Shown: positions 12,401 through 22,599 of the stretch, piece after piece | Layout: the number at the start of each line of letters is the position of its first letter | Numbering within the stretch: the stretch's first letter is position 1 | Assembly (NCBI GenBank): GCA_963931925.1 | Contig: OZ007572.1 | Location: 19,859,543 to 19,923,542 of the forward strand | Origin: Onchidella celtica | Taxonomy: Eukaryota; Mollusca; Gastropoda; Systellommatophora; Onchidiidae | Reading direction: 5' to 3' | Length of the DNA stretch: 64,000 bases | The notes under the pieces: generated by a model | What the model saw: only the letters and a program-made list of their open reading frames with translations | Databases searched by the model: none | Told to the model about the DNA's origin: nothing | Translations under genes and position numbers: made by a program

Positions 12401-15400
12401 AATAGTCATTTGGAAATGTCATCACACTTACATAGACTTCTATAATGTGTGTATGTCTGGCAGGCTGGTCGCAAAATGCTGCACAAGGGAAAGATACCGT
12501 TGATTGTTGGTGTAATAGAAAGTTTAGAACTGCAAGGGCCAGATGCAAGTTTTGTAATTAGAGATACTACAGGTAAGATAATCAATTGCTCTCTTCTTCC
12601 AGCTGAAGAATTTAGAATCAGACTTACACAACAGTGAAATCATTATTTACATCTAGATCTCCCCCCTTTCATTGGAAGTTTTTGGCTGAAATGCAAATGA
12701 AAGTAAGAAAAATTGATGTAAAGCTACAGTAAGGTTACAGTATCATGTTTTGGTGCAGCAGAGCTGTTATTGACGTACTGTAAAATCCAAAAACTCACTG
12801 GAAAGAAAATAGAGAAGACGAGGCTGTCTTTAGAATTATGTTGTGGTATTATTAATTGCCTGCTGTGTCTTTTCACAATCTACTCAAGCCAAGCTTTCAT
12901 CACCCACAGACAACAAAAGCAAAATTGATCATAACATTACCCCAAACTGCATGTCATTGCAAAATAATATATTACCACAGTAGAGTAGCATTTTCATCCA
13001 AATTCATGCAAATGGTCGACTAAAACAAATCTTATGGGTAAGTAATTTTTAACAAATGTAAGTAATTCATTTTGGTAAAAGCTTATGCTTACTTCATGAT
13101 ATTTTTGAAAGGTAAGATGAATGGTGCCTTGCATCGTGATCTTGTGAAAGACCCAGGATCTGCTATACAAGCTGGTTGTGTGCTTGTATTAAGACAAGTA
13201 AGTGATGTCTGTTTCTGCGTGGACACTACTCTTCCAGAACTAATTTGTATTAGTCAAAATATGGCAAAAAAGAAAAAGTTGTACGTAGCAATGCCTCACA
13301 TAAGAAATAATACAAAAACAATACAATAAAACTTAAAGGAAAATGAAAGGCAAATCAAACTTTGCTACATGCAACTTTTTCTTTTTGCCACATTTTGACT
13401 TTGCTTCAAGCCTTGCTGCAATCCTACAGATTTTCGGTGTTTTATTTAAATTATATTTTTGATTTGTGTTATGTTAACATAGTGCATGTTTAACGGGGGT
13501 GACACTTATAGGCAACAAATATCAATAAGAATTCTAATCTAATCACGGATTCCCTTCATTCAGCAAGCACTGTGTCAGTTCACCTCTAGGTCTAGACTAC
13601 CACCTTGGCAATGAAACCAGTGAGCGTGTCAAGCACAGGTATACAAGAGAACAGCTGATGTGTACAAACAGTGAACATTTAAGTATACACCATGGACTGC
13701 TGTGTCATCTCAGTCAATTAGGAATAAGAAGAACTTGCAACTGTAAACAGAAAGTTAAAAAGTCTAAAAGAGGAACGAGAGGAGGTACACGAAGGCAGAG
13801 GCAGATTCGTGTTGTGTGTAATGCAGGCAAACACTCTGTCCAGACAAGAGACAAGAGGGGTGTCATTACACCTAATTTGATCAACATCAATACAAGCAAT
13901 GTTCTCACTGAAGGCTCTGATGGAAACTGTAAGATCCTATATTTGAATGCACAGTCAGTATGCAACAAAACAACAATAATCAGTGACATAATAAGTGAAG
14001 CCATGGCTGACTTGGTTTTCATCACAGAAACATGGCTACCTCCAGATGGGGATGATGCAGTAACATCACAGCTCAGACCCCCTGGATATGAAATCCATTC
14101 AAATTCAAGACAAACTAGTAGAGGTGGCGGTGTGTGTTTGATCTACAGGGACTGTACTAAGCCAAAAATGGAAGACATCAATGAATTCTTGTCATTTGAA
14201 TGTATCAAAGTCACAGCATTTAACACCGTTTTTCTCTGCATTTACCATCCACCACCTAAAACGAAGAATGCAGGTACACACAAAGTTTTCGTAGAGGAAT
14301 TTGCTGACCTTCTCGATACATTTACAAACAAATGTGACAGCCTCGTTTTCCTGGGTGACTTCAACCTTCATTCTGATAAACCAACAGATACCTATGTTCG
14401 GTCTATGACATCATTGCTGAACAATTACCACCTCCAACAACTGTTAGACAAACCGACCCATAGGAAACTCCACATCCTTGACTGGCTGATCATACGGGAA
14501 GACTCCACCAATGTGTACAACGTGAATGTCTCGGACAAACTGTTGTCAGATCATTTTCCCATAACTTTCTCGTTCAACTTCCCAAAACCCAAAACCGTAA
14601 AACGACAAGTAACATCACGAAACATCAAATCCATCAATCTGAAATCTTTCACAGACACTCTAAAAAGTGCATTTTCCAACGTGTCGGAATCACAAGATGA
14701 GGACCTAGCAGGCTATTACAACAGCCAGCTCAGTAAGGCTCTGGATGAGCACGCCCCTCCGAGGATACTGACCATCAGCCATCGTCCAGCTGCCCCATGG
14801 TACACACTTCGCATTAAGGAGGCGAAACAACAACGGCGTAGAGCAGAAAGAGAGTGGAGAAGAACAAAACTAACTGTCCACAAACAGATTTACGAACAAC
14901 ACATCCATAATGTGAAAGTACTCATTAACTCTGAAAGAAAATCTTTTTACAGTGAAAAAATTGTAAATTGTAAAAACTCTAAGATCATTTTTACCATTGC
15001 TAATGAAATGAAAGGAATGTCCAAAACACCTGCACTACCTAACAACATTCCCACCTCAGAGTTACCTGATAAATTTGGTCAATTTTTCTCTGACAAAGTG
15101 TATAAAATTCGTAGTGAACTAGATCATGATAGAAATGCTGATGAGTCTGATTTAAATGTTCTTACATCACATTGCGCATATACTGGTAGCACACTTGGTG
15201 AATTTAAACCAGTCACTAAGGAAGAAATTAAAAAACTCATTTTGTCATCACCACCAAAATCATGTCCTTTGGATCCAATCCCCACCACTCTTTTAGTCCA
15301 ATGTCTCGATACACTTCTTGATTCTATAACATCTATCATCAATCAGTCTTTACAGTCAGGGCAAGTTCCCACATGTTTCAAGAAGGCTTTGGTAATACCT

Positions 15401-18400
15401 TTATTGAAGAAAAAGAGTCTGGACCCAAATGAACTAAAAAATTATCGCCCTGTGTCCAACCTACCTTTCCTGTCCAAAATCCTCGAAAAAGTTGTTCTAG
15501 CTCAACTTAAAGAACATCTTAACTTGAATGATTTGATTGAGCCTTTCCAATCGGCCTACCGGGAAAATCATAGTACCGAAACTGCCCTGTTGAGAATAGT
15601 AAATGACATCTTACTATCAAGTGATGATGGTAAAGTCACCATTCTCACCTTACTGGATCTGTCCTCTGCTTTCGATACTATCGACCATGTTGTCCTTCTC
15701 CAACGGTTATCCTTTAATTTTGGAATCAGTGGCAATGCATTATTATGGCTCACATCGTATTTGAGAGAAAGATCACAGTATGTCACCGTACAAGGTAACC
15801 TGTCCACCCAGTTCCCATTGAGATTTGGTGTTCCTCAAGGTTCAGTCCTTGGCCCTATTTGGTACACGCTGTATACATTTCCATTGAGCCAAACAATAAG
15901 ATCTTACAATATTGATTACCATATGTACGCTGATGACACACAGCTGTACAAATCTTCCTATCCTGGTGACTTGCCAATTTTGGTAGCAAAAATTGAAAAT
16001 TGTTGTAGAGCTGTGAAGTTGTGGATGGAAAATAACAAACTGAAATTGAACAATGATAAAACCGAGGTTATTCTTTGCTCCACTAGCAGTAAACTGAATT
16101 TGGTAGATGCAAACATCACAGGCATACAGTTTGACGACACTTTCGTTGAATTTTCAAGCCCAGCAAAAAACCTGGGCGTACTTCTTGATAGTACATTGAG
16201 TATGGAGCGTCATCTAAACAGCTTGGTTAGATCGATATTTTTTGAGATTAGGAAAATTTCACGAATGAAGCCTTTTTTAACCACAGATGCCATTAAGACC
16301 CTGGTAACATCCTTGGTTTTGTCACATCTTGACTATTGTAATTCACTGCTGGCGGGTCTTCAGGAAGAAAAGATTTCAAAACTTCAGAGAGCACAGAACT
16401 GTGCAGCTCGTCTTGTTCTTGGAAAATCAAGATATCACAGTAGCACAGAGTTACTCAAAACACTTCATTGGTTGCCTGTTAAAGCACGTATCGAGTACAA
16501 GATTGCACTAATGTGCTTCAATTTCTTTGAATCTTCCACCCCAAATTATTTAAGTGCAGTTTTGTTTTCCTATATGCCCGCCAGAGCCCTGAGATCATCA
16601 CAGGACTCTAGGCTTTTGAAAGTCCCACGATGTAACCTAAAGAGGTTTGGAGAAAGGTCGTTTAGTTACATTGGTCCCACTATTTGGAACTCCTTGCCTA
16701 TCTCTTTGAGATTCGCTGGCAGTGCTGCCATTTTCAAGACGGGGTTAAAAACATATTTATTTGAGAAATATCTATAGTGTGTGTGTGTGTGTGTGTGTGT
16801 GTCTGCCAGCTGGCCATTTATGTGTACGTGTGTGTGTGTGCATATATTCCATCATGTTATTGTAAAGTGCCTTGAGGCATGGCTAAAGGCGCTATATAAA
16901 TCTACTTTATTATTATTATTATTATGTGCATATTTAATGTCAAATCTTCCTAATATGAAGCCAGTGTGCAGGGGAAAGCCTGAAAATATTTTAGACTTTG
17001 ATTCTACATGCATGACAAAGATGCATCTGTAGCAATAAGCACACAGTAAATACTGCTTGCATACACTATGAAACAGAATGTGGATTTGTACAATTACAAT
17101 TGGTGCTTAATAAAGTCAGACTTGATGGTAGCCTTCAGGGAAAGAGTATCAGTAGATTTGGCAATTATGGCATATTCATTCAAGTGGAAATTTTTGCTTT
17201 TGACATTTAAGGTTGTCCACAGCCAATTTCGTGAATTTTGAAACTTCCTGTCTCTTCAGTTATCAGAGTGACGTAGAAACATGGGTGAAAGTTCGCCAGA
17301 TATTTCCGGCGGTGCTGGAAAAATTGGGGCCGTCGGGCCTCATGCCGGAAATCGTCCGGGAAAGCTTCTTGCGCGACTTATGCCGGAAATCGGCCGGGAA
17401 TTGGCTCCTATCTGGCCACCTTACGGCCCGGTATATTTCGTTTCGTGCTGTTGGTCTCCATCTCGACCTTTGCTAGAATTTGTGTCCCTGTGTTAACCTC
17501 AACCACGCTGCATTCTCGCGTTCGAATTCATCAAATTGCTACGTTTTTGTTTGGATTTTCAAGTTTCCAAGGTTCTTTTACGGGATTTACCATATATCAA
17601 CGTTATGAATTGTGATATTTTTTTTACCGATATTTAGTTTTCAGTGGTGTTTTCTTTTGAATTGGGAGTATTACCGCGGAAGTTTGTGACTTGTTTAGTT
17701 TAGATTAACAACAGTCAACACTCGCTTCACTGTTTACATCGTGTGTTCACCAAATTATCAAGATCTATATTCTAGACCTATTTGATTTAGATCTATGTTT
17801 TTATTATAGCGAGAATCACGCGGCCAATAAATAAAGATTAGAGATCTAAAGTAAACGTTTAGCAGTATACTAGATCTAGATCTAGTGTATTTTAGCGGTA
17901 TCGAGATCCCGATTCGTACCCAACGTCAAACTGTCTCAGCTGGATAGATCTTAAATAGACGTTTTATGAATCGTAGTTGTTAAAATGGAAAATAATTTAT
18001 AAAATCATTACTAGTGAGTAGTGTCTACTCTACAGTCATTCAGATCTATTCTAAACGCAAACGTCCTTTTTTAAAGATAATTTAATCAACGTGATACTAA
18101 AATAGTTCGTTTTTTAATAGATCTAGAGTCTAAATCTAGGCCTAGCCTAGATCTTACTATTTTATATATAACTGAGTAGAATTTGAACTGATTGAATAGT
18201 AGACATAATCATAATGTGAAAGGACACCTCAGCAGCTGAGTAGGAAAGGACATTTAAATAGCTAAATATATAGCATAGGTTAGAATGTGAAAAGACATTG
18301 GCAGTGATAGCTGAGCAGGTGAACATGTGAAATGATATTGGCAGTGATAGCTCAGGAGGTGAACATGTTAAAGGACTCTTAGCTGAGTAAAAAAAGAATG

Positions 18401-21400
18401 TGAAAAGACTATAGATGGGTAGGTGAAATTTGAAAAGACACATATAAGCTGAGTTTAGGAGAATGTAAAAGAACACAAACAGCTGAGTAGGCCTATGTGA
18501 AACTTGAAAGGACACATAACTAGATGAGTAGGTGAGTTCTGAAGGACACTTACAAGCTTATTATTAGTGTTTTACACTTCTTGTGTTTGTGGCATTGATC
18601 CGCAGGATTTTGTGTGTGGCAGAAAAAATGTTGCAGGAAATTTTGAGTTGGCTAACTTTCACCCATGCGTAGAAAGCTAACTCAAGCATTTGTTTCATGA
18701 GAATATTCTCAGCTCACTCAATTTTACACTGGATGTTTTAATCTATAGTACTTCCAAAGCTTGAATTTGATCTGTTCCTTGAGAGTAGAGTGTTGCTACA
18801 TGCAATTTGCGAGGGACTTAATTGAGCCAAACAAAACATGGAGTGAATTCAGTATTAACAGAGAATTCATGTTGAAATCTCTTAACACTTAAAAGATAGG
18901 TTGATCTCTCTCTCTCTTTTTTTGGTCTACAAAGCTTCCCATAATCTACACTCTCACCACAAATTTCATGCGCTCCAGAGCACTACTCAATCATTTCTGA
19001 TAGGGAAACTGTGGGCGCAGAATTGAACGTGTATTAGTACATCGTTTCCGGTGCAATGGGCTTACTACAGGGAGCCAAAACAAAGATCATTGTATTGTAC
19101 ATTTTTACAACTTTTTATTTAAAAATACCTGAAACTTGAATCAACACAATCAGCCAATACAAAAGCGATTGGAGTGGATTAGTTAACACTTAAGAAAATT
19201 AATTTTATAATTTTTGAAACTGTCATTTAGGCTGTATCTTCGAGCAAAAAAGGGGCCAAAATTGTACCACAATGAATTACTCCCGCCACTATTTTTTTTT
19301 CATATTATATTGAATGCCTAGTCTGACTGAGCACATGTAACATGGTTTTACTCATTGCACTGTGCCTTGTAGCTGGGCATATAAGGTATTATATTGTAGC
19401 GGTTGAACTTATTTCCTTTTTTCTTTTCTCCACCCTCATTTCAATAGTGTTTTATATCTTTTTCTCTGCTGTGTTCTTTGCAATTTTTATTTCTTTAATT
19501 TATGTCTATTCATAACTTTTTCTTTCTGTTTTTATGAATTTTTCAGGTGAGTGTAATAAGTCCATCGAGCCGCACACACTATTTGAATGTGACATCAGGA
19601 AATGTTGTGCTAATTTACTCTGCAAGCAAAGATGCAGGGGTTTCTAAGAGAACCTTCTCTTCACCTCAGAATTCTGCAGCTGACACAAAATTATGCTCAA
19701 ATGAAGGTACAGACATTCCTTGCTTGAAAGAAATCATCAGAGAATCAGAACAAGAATTGTCAGCTTCCATGAGGAATTTTCATCATAATTTTAGGAAAAG
19801 CTTATCTCCTGCTGACTCCTCGAGGTCCAGCCCTTTTCCATTGACACCCAATGTTAGCAGATCTATCAGACAGCCATTACCATATAGATTCAAATCTCCA
19901 GATATGAATGTAAACATGAGATCACCAATGCAACCCCTAAGGCCTTTGTTTAGTTCAGCAAGAAATCCTCTTGTGGCACCCAGAACTTCAGTCAAAGGGA
20001 CCTCTGCATTTAATAATAATGCACAAGTTAGACAACCTTCATTGACGTCAAGGAGTTACCCATCAGAAAGATTCTCATTTGGTCAAAGTACATCTAGTGA
20101 ATCACTACACCCAAAGGCAGGTGAAGCACAGAAATTTCATCAGCCAGTTGCAATGAGGACGCCACCATGTGCGACTTCATTGCCAGCACCTGGGTATGGG
20201 GTGAGTGGTGCTAAAGCAGTACGAAATTTGCCGGTTACTTCATCTACTCAACATCAGGCAAATAGTTCATCTGGCACCACCATCAAGTCTCATGATTTGG
20301 TTGGCGCAGCTGTCAATAGCGAGAGTAGCATCAGCTTGACAATAGATCATGGATTTGATGATGATTTCCCAGAAGATGATGATGATAATCTGATTCTCAG
20401 GCTCTGTGATGAAACCCTTAATCCTCAGCAGAGTGGAAATACTCCACAGGTCAGATCTGATAACAACTTGAAACAAATTCATGACCAGCCACAGGACAAT
20501 ATCAAGCAGCAAAATGAAAGACTGAACTCAGACCCTGAGAAACACTGTGCTCTGGAAACCACAAACCTTGGTGAGGCTAATGAGGAATCCATCAGTGCTT
20601 TTAGTGAAAGAAACATCTGTGATAAGGACAATCAAGTATCTGTGAGTTCAATGGTGAATATGAAATATACTCCAGAACAACACAAAAAATTTACCTTCAA
20701 ACGTGCACTCCCATCTTCAGATTCTCCACAATTAGCATTACCAGTGAAGCGCCCCATGAATGAAAATCAAACTCCAAATCTGACGTGGACTAAGAAACCT
20801 AATGATGAAAATGATAGGATGATAGGGAACAGATTAATTCCTTCATCTCCCTGTGTTCAGAACAACAAAAATGTACCGTCTGGCATGGGCTTGGAATGCT
20901 CTAACATTGCATCTTATCAAACTAATCCAATATTGCCACAAAACACTGAGATTGTTCATGATCTGGGGAAATCACCGCATCATATCTCTGATGGCAGGAA
21001 TACATGTAATACATCTGACAAACCATCATGCAGAGACCCAAACATAGAGTTGGGTAAACATAAAATACTCGTGCCAACAGCAGATCAAGCTCAGCAGCTG
21101 GGCAATGATTTGCAACAGTGGGATGATGGTAAGTGTGAACGTTTGGATGATAAGATTGATTTTTCAGTAGGACCTTTACTAGTGCAACTTCACAGAAGTG
21201 GAGAAGTTTTAAAACAAAAAACAAAAACAGTAGTGACTTGACAGCACTTTTACATTCATAACACAATAGTTTCTACGAGAAGCTTGTGAATTTCTTTATC
21301 TCTCCCCTTTCGTGTGTGAGGTGGTTTATGTGTTCCCGCTAATAGTGGCTAATTATAATGTTTGTTTTGAATTTCTGAGCTCATAGATGTAACTAGGGAC

Positions 21401-22428
21401 ACCTCGGAGCTGCAGGATAAGGCTGGTGGTGCACAGAGTCAAGTTTGCACTGTCTCGGTCTTATTGCGAGGTGTGGATTATGGAATTCAGCAGAACCACC
21501 AATTCGGGCGCGTGAAAACTGCCTTCAGTCAGCTGGTGAGAGGAGAGACTTTGTGCACTGAGTTAGACCAGACATAAAACAGACCTCAGTATGCCACCAG
21601 CCTAATGCCTTCACTGCAAGTTTTTGATATGGAAATAGCAAATGTTCATTCTTCAGGTTTAATGCTGAGCTGGAATGCTAAGGAAGAGTAGATTGGAAAT
21701 TCTTCTAATTACACAAATATAACTTGACCATAATAAATATGTACGAAAATATTGATGTCTGAATATATAATATGGAAGATGGGTAAAAGTACACTCTTTC
21801 AGCGACTGGGTGCAGACTGGCTGTAAAATCATTTCTCCAGTCTCATGGATTATTAATTGCACAATCTGTCAATGAGAAGACAGAGTTGATGACTTGTTAT
21901 AAATCAGACATCAAACATATGATGTGAAAATTCTGTCTTCAAGAAGAAACTGCAAAAGACCATCAATTTAAAGGGAAGTTGAAAAGAATGTCAGACTTCA
22001 TCTTTCATCAATGGATTTGTTTTTCCCTGAATTAATTACCGGTATCAATGGCCTCCTGCAGGTTTAGTTTTAAAAGAGTACCAGTGAGTGCCATAACATT
22101 TTCTCTTTTTTCAGGACATACTGAACAAAACATTTTGTTTTTTCTTATGATAGATAGAACCCAATCTTTTTGATACATATACATGTAGCTTTGCAAAATT
22201 CACTATTCAGTCATAAAATTCTGAAGAAATCCCAGGTTTTGGTGCATGAATGACAGACATGCAATGATGCATGATGTGAGTTTTATGACCTAAATAATGA
22301 TGTATGTTAATTATCGTGTTGTGAGTTACCAATATGAAGCTTAGACATAACTTCCATATTATTTTTTCTTCTTTTAAACAGATTTAAATGATGACTTCCT
22401 CATATCACAGCTGTCAGAGGATTTCTGA
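6403..22428 (+). CDS. HROB: HROB homologue (homologous recombination factor with OB fold), nine coding exons
   Basis: HROB (C17orf53, MCM8IP) recruits and stimulates the MCM8-MCM9 helicase in nuclear homologous recombination and crosslink repair. Exons 6403-6438, 9062-9245, 9572-9702, 10383-10475, 11134-11271, 12464-12572, 13112-13197, 19547-21128 and 22382-22428 have GT-AG borders and agree in phase, giving 801 codons (human: about 650). Seen in order: an acidic N-terminus (LIWDEDFPFDDG), the hallmark FPGPAGILP at exon 3, a helical PLWKMVLDDLG segment, the OB fold across exons 5-8 (KIPLIVGVIESLELQGPDAS through RTHYLNVTSGNVVLIYS), a long Ser/Pro/Asn-rich disordered stretch, and a C-terminal NDDFLISQLSEDF resembling the vertebrate acidic tail. 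Oddity: the long disordered region follows the OB fold, whereas in human it precedes FPGPAGILP. Intron 7 is loaded with transposons. Confidence 0.9.
6439..9061 (+). other. HROB intron 1, no gene seen
   Basis: Contains an AGATCTAG cluster at about 6481-6532, a short perfect hairpin GGGGGCACTGCCCCC near 8021-8035 and several A/T-rich tracts. No additional in-phase exon is needed between exons 1 and 2. No transposon end with a matching partner was found. Confidence 0.55.
9062..9245 (+). CDS. HROB: HROB exon 2
   Basis: Begins after TTATTCCAG with EDFPFDDGSVDQEQISG and ends with RLHG split in phase 1 before GTAACT. It carries the acidic N-terminal motif and low-complexity Ser/Pro-rich sequence. 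Confidence 0.85.
9572..9702 (+). CDS. HROB: HROB exon 3 (FPGPAGILP motif)
   Basis: Begins after ACCTTCACAG in phase and ends KRCKRKFPGPAGILPPP before a GTATGA donor. The basic stretch followed by FPGPAGILP matches the human RRFPGPAGILP and is the best short signature of the family. Confidence 0.9.
10383..10475 (+). CDS. HROB: HROB exon 4
   Basis: Thirty-one codons, TPPALQGNKSREP to VVNDE, bounded by a poly-T tract plus CCAG and by GTATGA. Phase 0 at both ends. Low-complexity linker between the FPGPAG motif and the OB region. Confidence 0.8.
11134..11271 (+). CDS. HROB: HROB exon 5 (segment before the OB fold)
   Basis: Encodes VCNLPLSQTPSEDVFTSPLW, then KMVLDDLGPEAQTVLTKFAIKSMLVK. This aligns by eye with the human region that precedes the OB fold. 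The donor is taken as AAG|GTAAAT; CTG|GTAAAG six bases upstream is an in-phase alternative that would remove two residues. Confidence 0.85.
11305..12070. repeat. Local duplication and tandem repeat within HROB intron 5
   Basis: About 165 bases at 11305-11470 are repeated in diverged form at 11915-12065; both copies share TGTCC/CGTCCTTTTCCTCAACTA and CCAGAAACCTCAGT. Between them, 11650-11830 holds about three degenerate copies of an 85-base unit that includes GGGGTCT and ACTTTTAAAG. No coding potential. Confidence 0.7.
12464..12572 (+). CDS. HROB: HROB exon 6 (OB-fold start)
   Basis: Encodes AGRKMLHKGKIPLIVGVIES and LELQGPDASFVIRDTTG, matching by eye the human NKVPNMAVMIKSL and MDASVVFKDPTG. 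These are the first strands of the OB fold. Donor GTAAGA at 12573, phase 1. Confidence 0.9.
13112..13197 (+). CDS. HROB: HROB exon 7 (OB-fold core)
   Basis: Encodes GKMNGALHRDLVKDPGSAIQ then AGCVLVLRQ, matching the human GEMQGTVHRLL and LKPGSVLLLKQ. Donor GTAAGT at 13198, phase 0. The next exon lies 6.3 kb downstream, beyond two transposon insertions. Confidence 0.9.
13538..16925 (+). mobile_element. CR1/L2-superclade LINE inserted in HROB intron 7, same orientation
   Basis: A non-LTR retrotransposon with one long protein (13658-16777) and a typical 3' end: a GT-rich tract, then GTAAAGTGCCTTGAGGC and GGCGCTATATAAAT, closing with an ATT repeat at about 16905-16923. This 3' tail is a familiar hallmark of L2/CR1-like elements. 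The 5' edge is uncertain; the frame is open from 13538. No ORF1 protein was recognised, so the copy is probably 5'-truncated. The intact frame argues for recent insertion. Confidence 0.88.
13658..16777 (+). CDS. LINE endonuclease-reverse transcriptase (ORF2-type), intact frame
   Basis: The 1039-residue protein nicks target DNA and primes reverse transcription of the element RNA. An apurinic-type endonuclease occupies about residues 90-305, with LYLNAQS (Asn98), ITETW (Glu124), FLGDFNLH and LLSDHFPI. The reverse transcriptase occupies about residues 530-800, with NYRPVSNLPFLSKILEK, FQSAYRENHSTETALL, LLDLSSAFDTIDH, GVPQGSVLGP and the catalytic YADD (residues 757-760). A C-terminal region (LDYCNSLLAGL, LQRAQNCAARL, LHWLPVKARI) follows. 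The frame continues upstream of the ATG for 40 codons without another ATG (VKHRYTREQLM), and that stretch resembles the start of related proteins, so the true start may be upstream and lost. No internal breaks seen. Confidence 0.9.
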   Translation: MCTNSEHLSIHHGLLCHLSQLGIRRTCNCKQKVKKSKRGTRGGTRRQRQIRVVCNAGKHSVQTRDKRGVITPNLININTSNVLTEGSDGNCKILYLNAQSVCNKTTIISDIISEAMADLVFITETWLPPDGDDAVTSQLRPPGYEIHSNSRQTSRGGGVCLIYRDCTKPKMEDINEFLSFECIKVTAFNTVFLCIYHPPPKTKNAGTHKVFVEEFADLLDTFTNKCDSLVFLGDFNLHSDKPTDTYVRSMTSLLNNYHLQQLLDKPTHRKLHILDWLIIREDSTNVYNVNVSDKLLSDHFPITFSFNFPKPKTVKRQVTSRNIKSINLKSFTDTLKSAFSNVSESQDEDLAGYYNSQLSKALDEHAPPRILTISHRPAAPWYTLRIKEAKQQRRRAEREWRRTKLTVHKQIYEQHIHNVKVLINSERKSFYSEKIVNCKNSKIIFTIANEMKGMSKTPALPNNIPTSELPDKFGQFFSDKVYKIRSELDHDRNADESDLNVLTSHCAYTGSTLGEFKPVTKEEIKKLILSSPPKSCPLDPIPTTLLVQCLDTLLDSITSIINQSLQSGQVPTCFKKALVIPLLKKKSLDPNELKNYRPVSNLPFLSKILEKVVLAQLKEHLNLNDLIEPFQSAYRENHSTETALLRIVNDILLSSDDGKVTILTLLDLSSAFDTIDHVVLLQRLSFNFGISGNALLWLTSYLRERSQYVTVQGNLSTQFPLRFGVPQGSVLGPIWYTLYTFPLSQTIRSYNIDYHMYADDTQLYKSSYPGDLPILVAKIENCCRAVKLWMENNKLKLNNDKTEVILCSTSSKLNLVDANITGIQFDDTFVEFSSPAKNLGVLLDSTLSMERHLNSLVRSIFFEIRKISRMKPFLTTDAIKTLVTSLVLSHLDYCNSLLAGLQEEKISKLQRAQNCAARLVLGKSRYHSSTELLKTLHWLPVKARIEYKIALMCFNFFESSTPNYLSAVLFSYMPARALRSSQDSRLLKVPRCNLKRFGERSFSYIGPTIWNSLPISLRFAGSAAIFKTGLKTYLFEKYL
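17272..18675. mobile_element. hAT-like non-autonomous TIR element with perfect 8-bp target duplication
   Basis: The ends CATGGGTGAAAGTTCGCC (from 17280) and its inverse GGCTAACTTTCACCCATG (to 18667) form imperfect inverted repeats of about 35-45 bases. They are flanked directly by CGTAGAAA on both sides (17272-17279 and 18668-18675). An 8-bp duplication with CA...TG termini fits the hAT superfamily; other 8-bp families are possible. The element is 1388 bp, GC-rich at its left end, AGATCTAG-rich in the middle, and carries a minisatellite at right. No transposase is present. It lies in HROB intron 7. Confidence 0.85.
18190..18565. repeat. Degenerate minisatellite inside the TIR element
   Basis: About nine imperfect units of roughly 35-45 bases, built around GAATGTGAAAAGACA, a spacer, and TAGCTGAGTAGGTG. 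The units vary in length and sequence. The minus-strand frame across this stretch is an artefact of the repeat. Confidence 0.8.
18676..19546 (+). other. Right part of HROB intron 7, nothing recognised
   Basis: AT-rich intronic sequence ending in a long pyrimidine tract and TTTCAG at 19546. No gene or transposon end was identified. Confidence 0.5.
19547..21128 (+). CDS. HROB: HROB exon 8 (OB-fold end and long disordered region)
   Basis: The first 30 codons, VSVISPSSRTHYLNVTSGNV then VLIYSASKD, close the OB fold and match the human GVFSPSLRNHYLNVTPNNLVHIYS. The remaining roughly 497 codons are Ser/Pro/Asn/Gln-rich and look disordered, with an acidic patch FDDDFPEDDDDN and short basic clusters. 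The frame stays open to a stop at 21241, but a GTAAGT donor at 21129 joins in phase to exon 9, which restores a conserved-looking acidic C-terminus, so splicing there is preferred. Retention would add 37 different residues. Confidence 0.88.
22382..22428 (+). CDS. HROB: HROB exon 9 (C-terminal acidic motif)
   Basis: After CTTTTAAACAG the exon reads DLNDDFLISQLSEDF and stops at TGA 22426-22428. It resembles the human C-terminus (DLDGLLSELPEDFF), which supports both the splice and the homology. Confidence 0.85.
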
Positions 22429-22553
22429 TGATCCAGAGTTTTGTCAACAGTTCTGTCCTCCTGGGTTTTCCATCAACTTGCAAAGATTTGCGTGGATGTT
22501 CTTGTGATTGTTTATGCATTAGATTCTGTCCTTGCAATTCTCTGTAAAAATTA

Positions 22554-22559
22554 AATAAA
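22554..22559 (+). promoter_or_regulatory. HROB poly(A) signal AATAAA
   Basis: AATAAA lies about 125 bases past the HROB stop codon, in an A/T-rich stretch, with a GT-rich segment following. It is the first canonical signal after the stop. Confidence 0.75.
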
Positions 22560-22599
22560 TATATTTCTTAATAAGATAACAGTGGTCTGCAATTTCTTT

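Noticed and set aside
17213-17496. Short GC-rich frames that look protein-like (Pro/Gly/Arg-rich)
   Set aside because: They lie at the left end of a terminal-inverted-repeat element and show no splice context or known domain.
21129-21241. Unspliced continuation of HROB exon 8 to the stop at 21241
   Set aside because: A GTAAGT donor at 21129 joins in phase to an exon with a conserved-looking acidic ending, so the extra residues are probably intronic.
21387-21576. Open stretch after TCATAG that could be an alternative last HROB exon
   Set aside because: It joins exon 8 in phase, but its donor phase does not fit exon 9 and its sequence resembles nothing; exon 9 gives a C-terminus like that of vertebrates.
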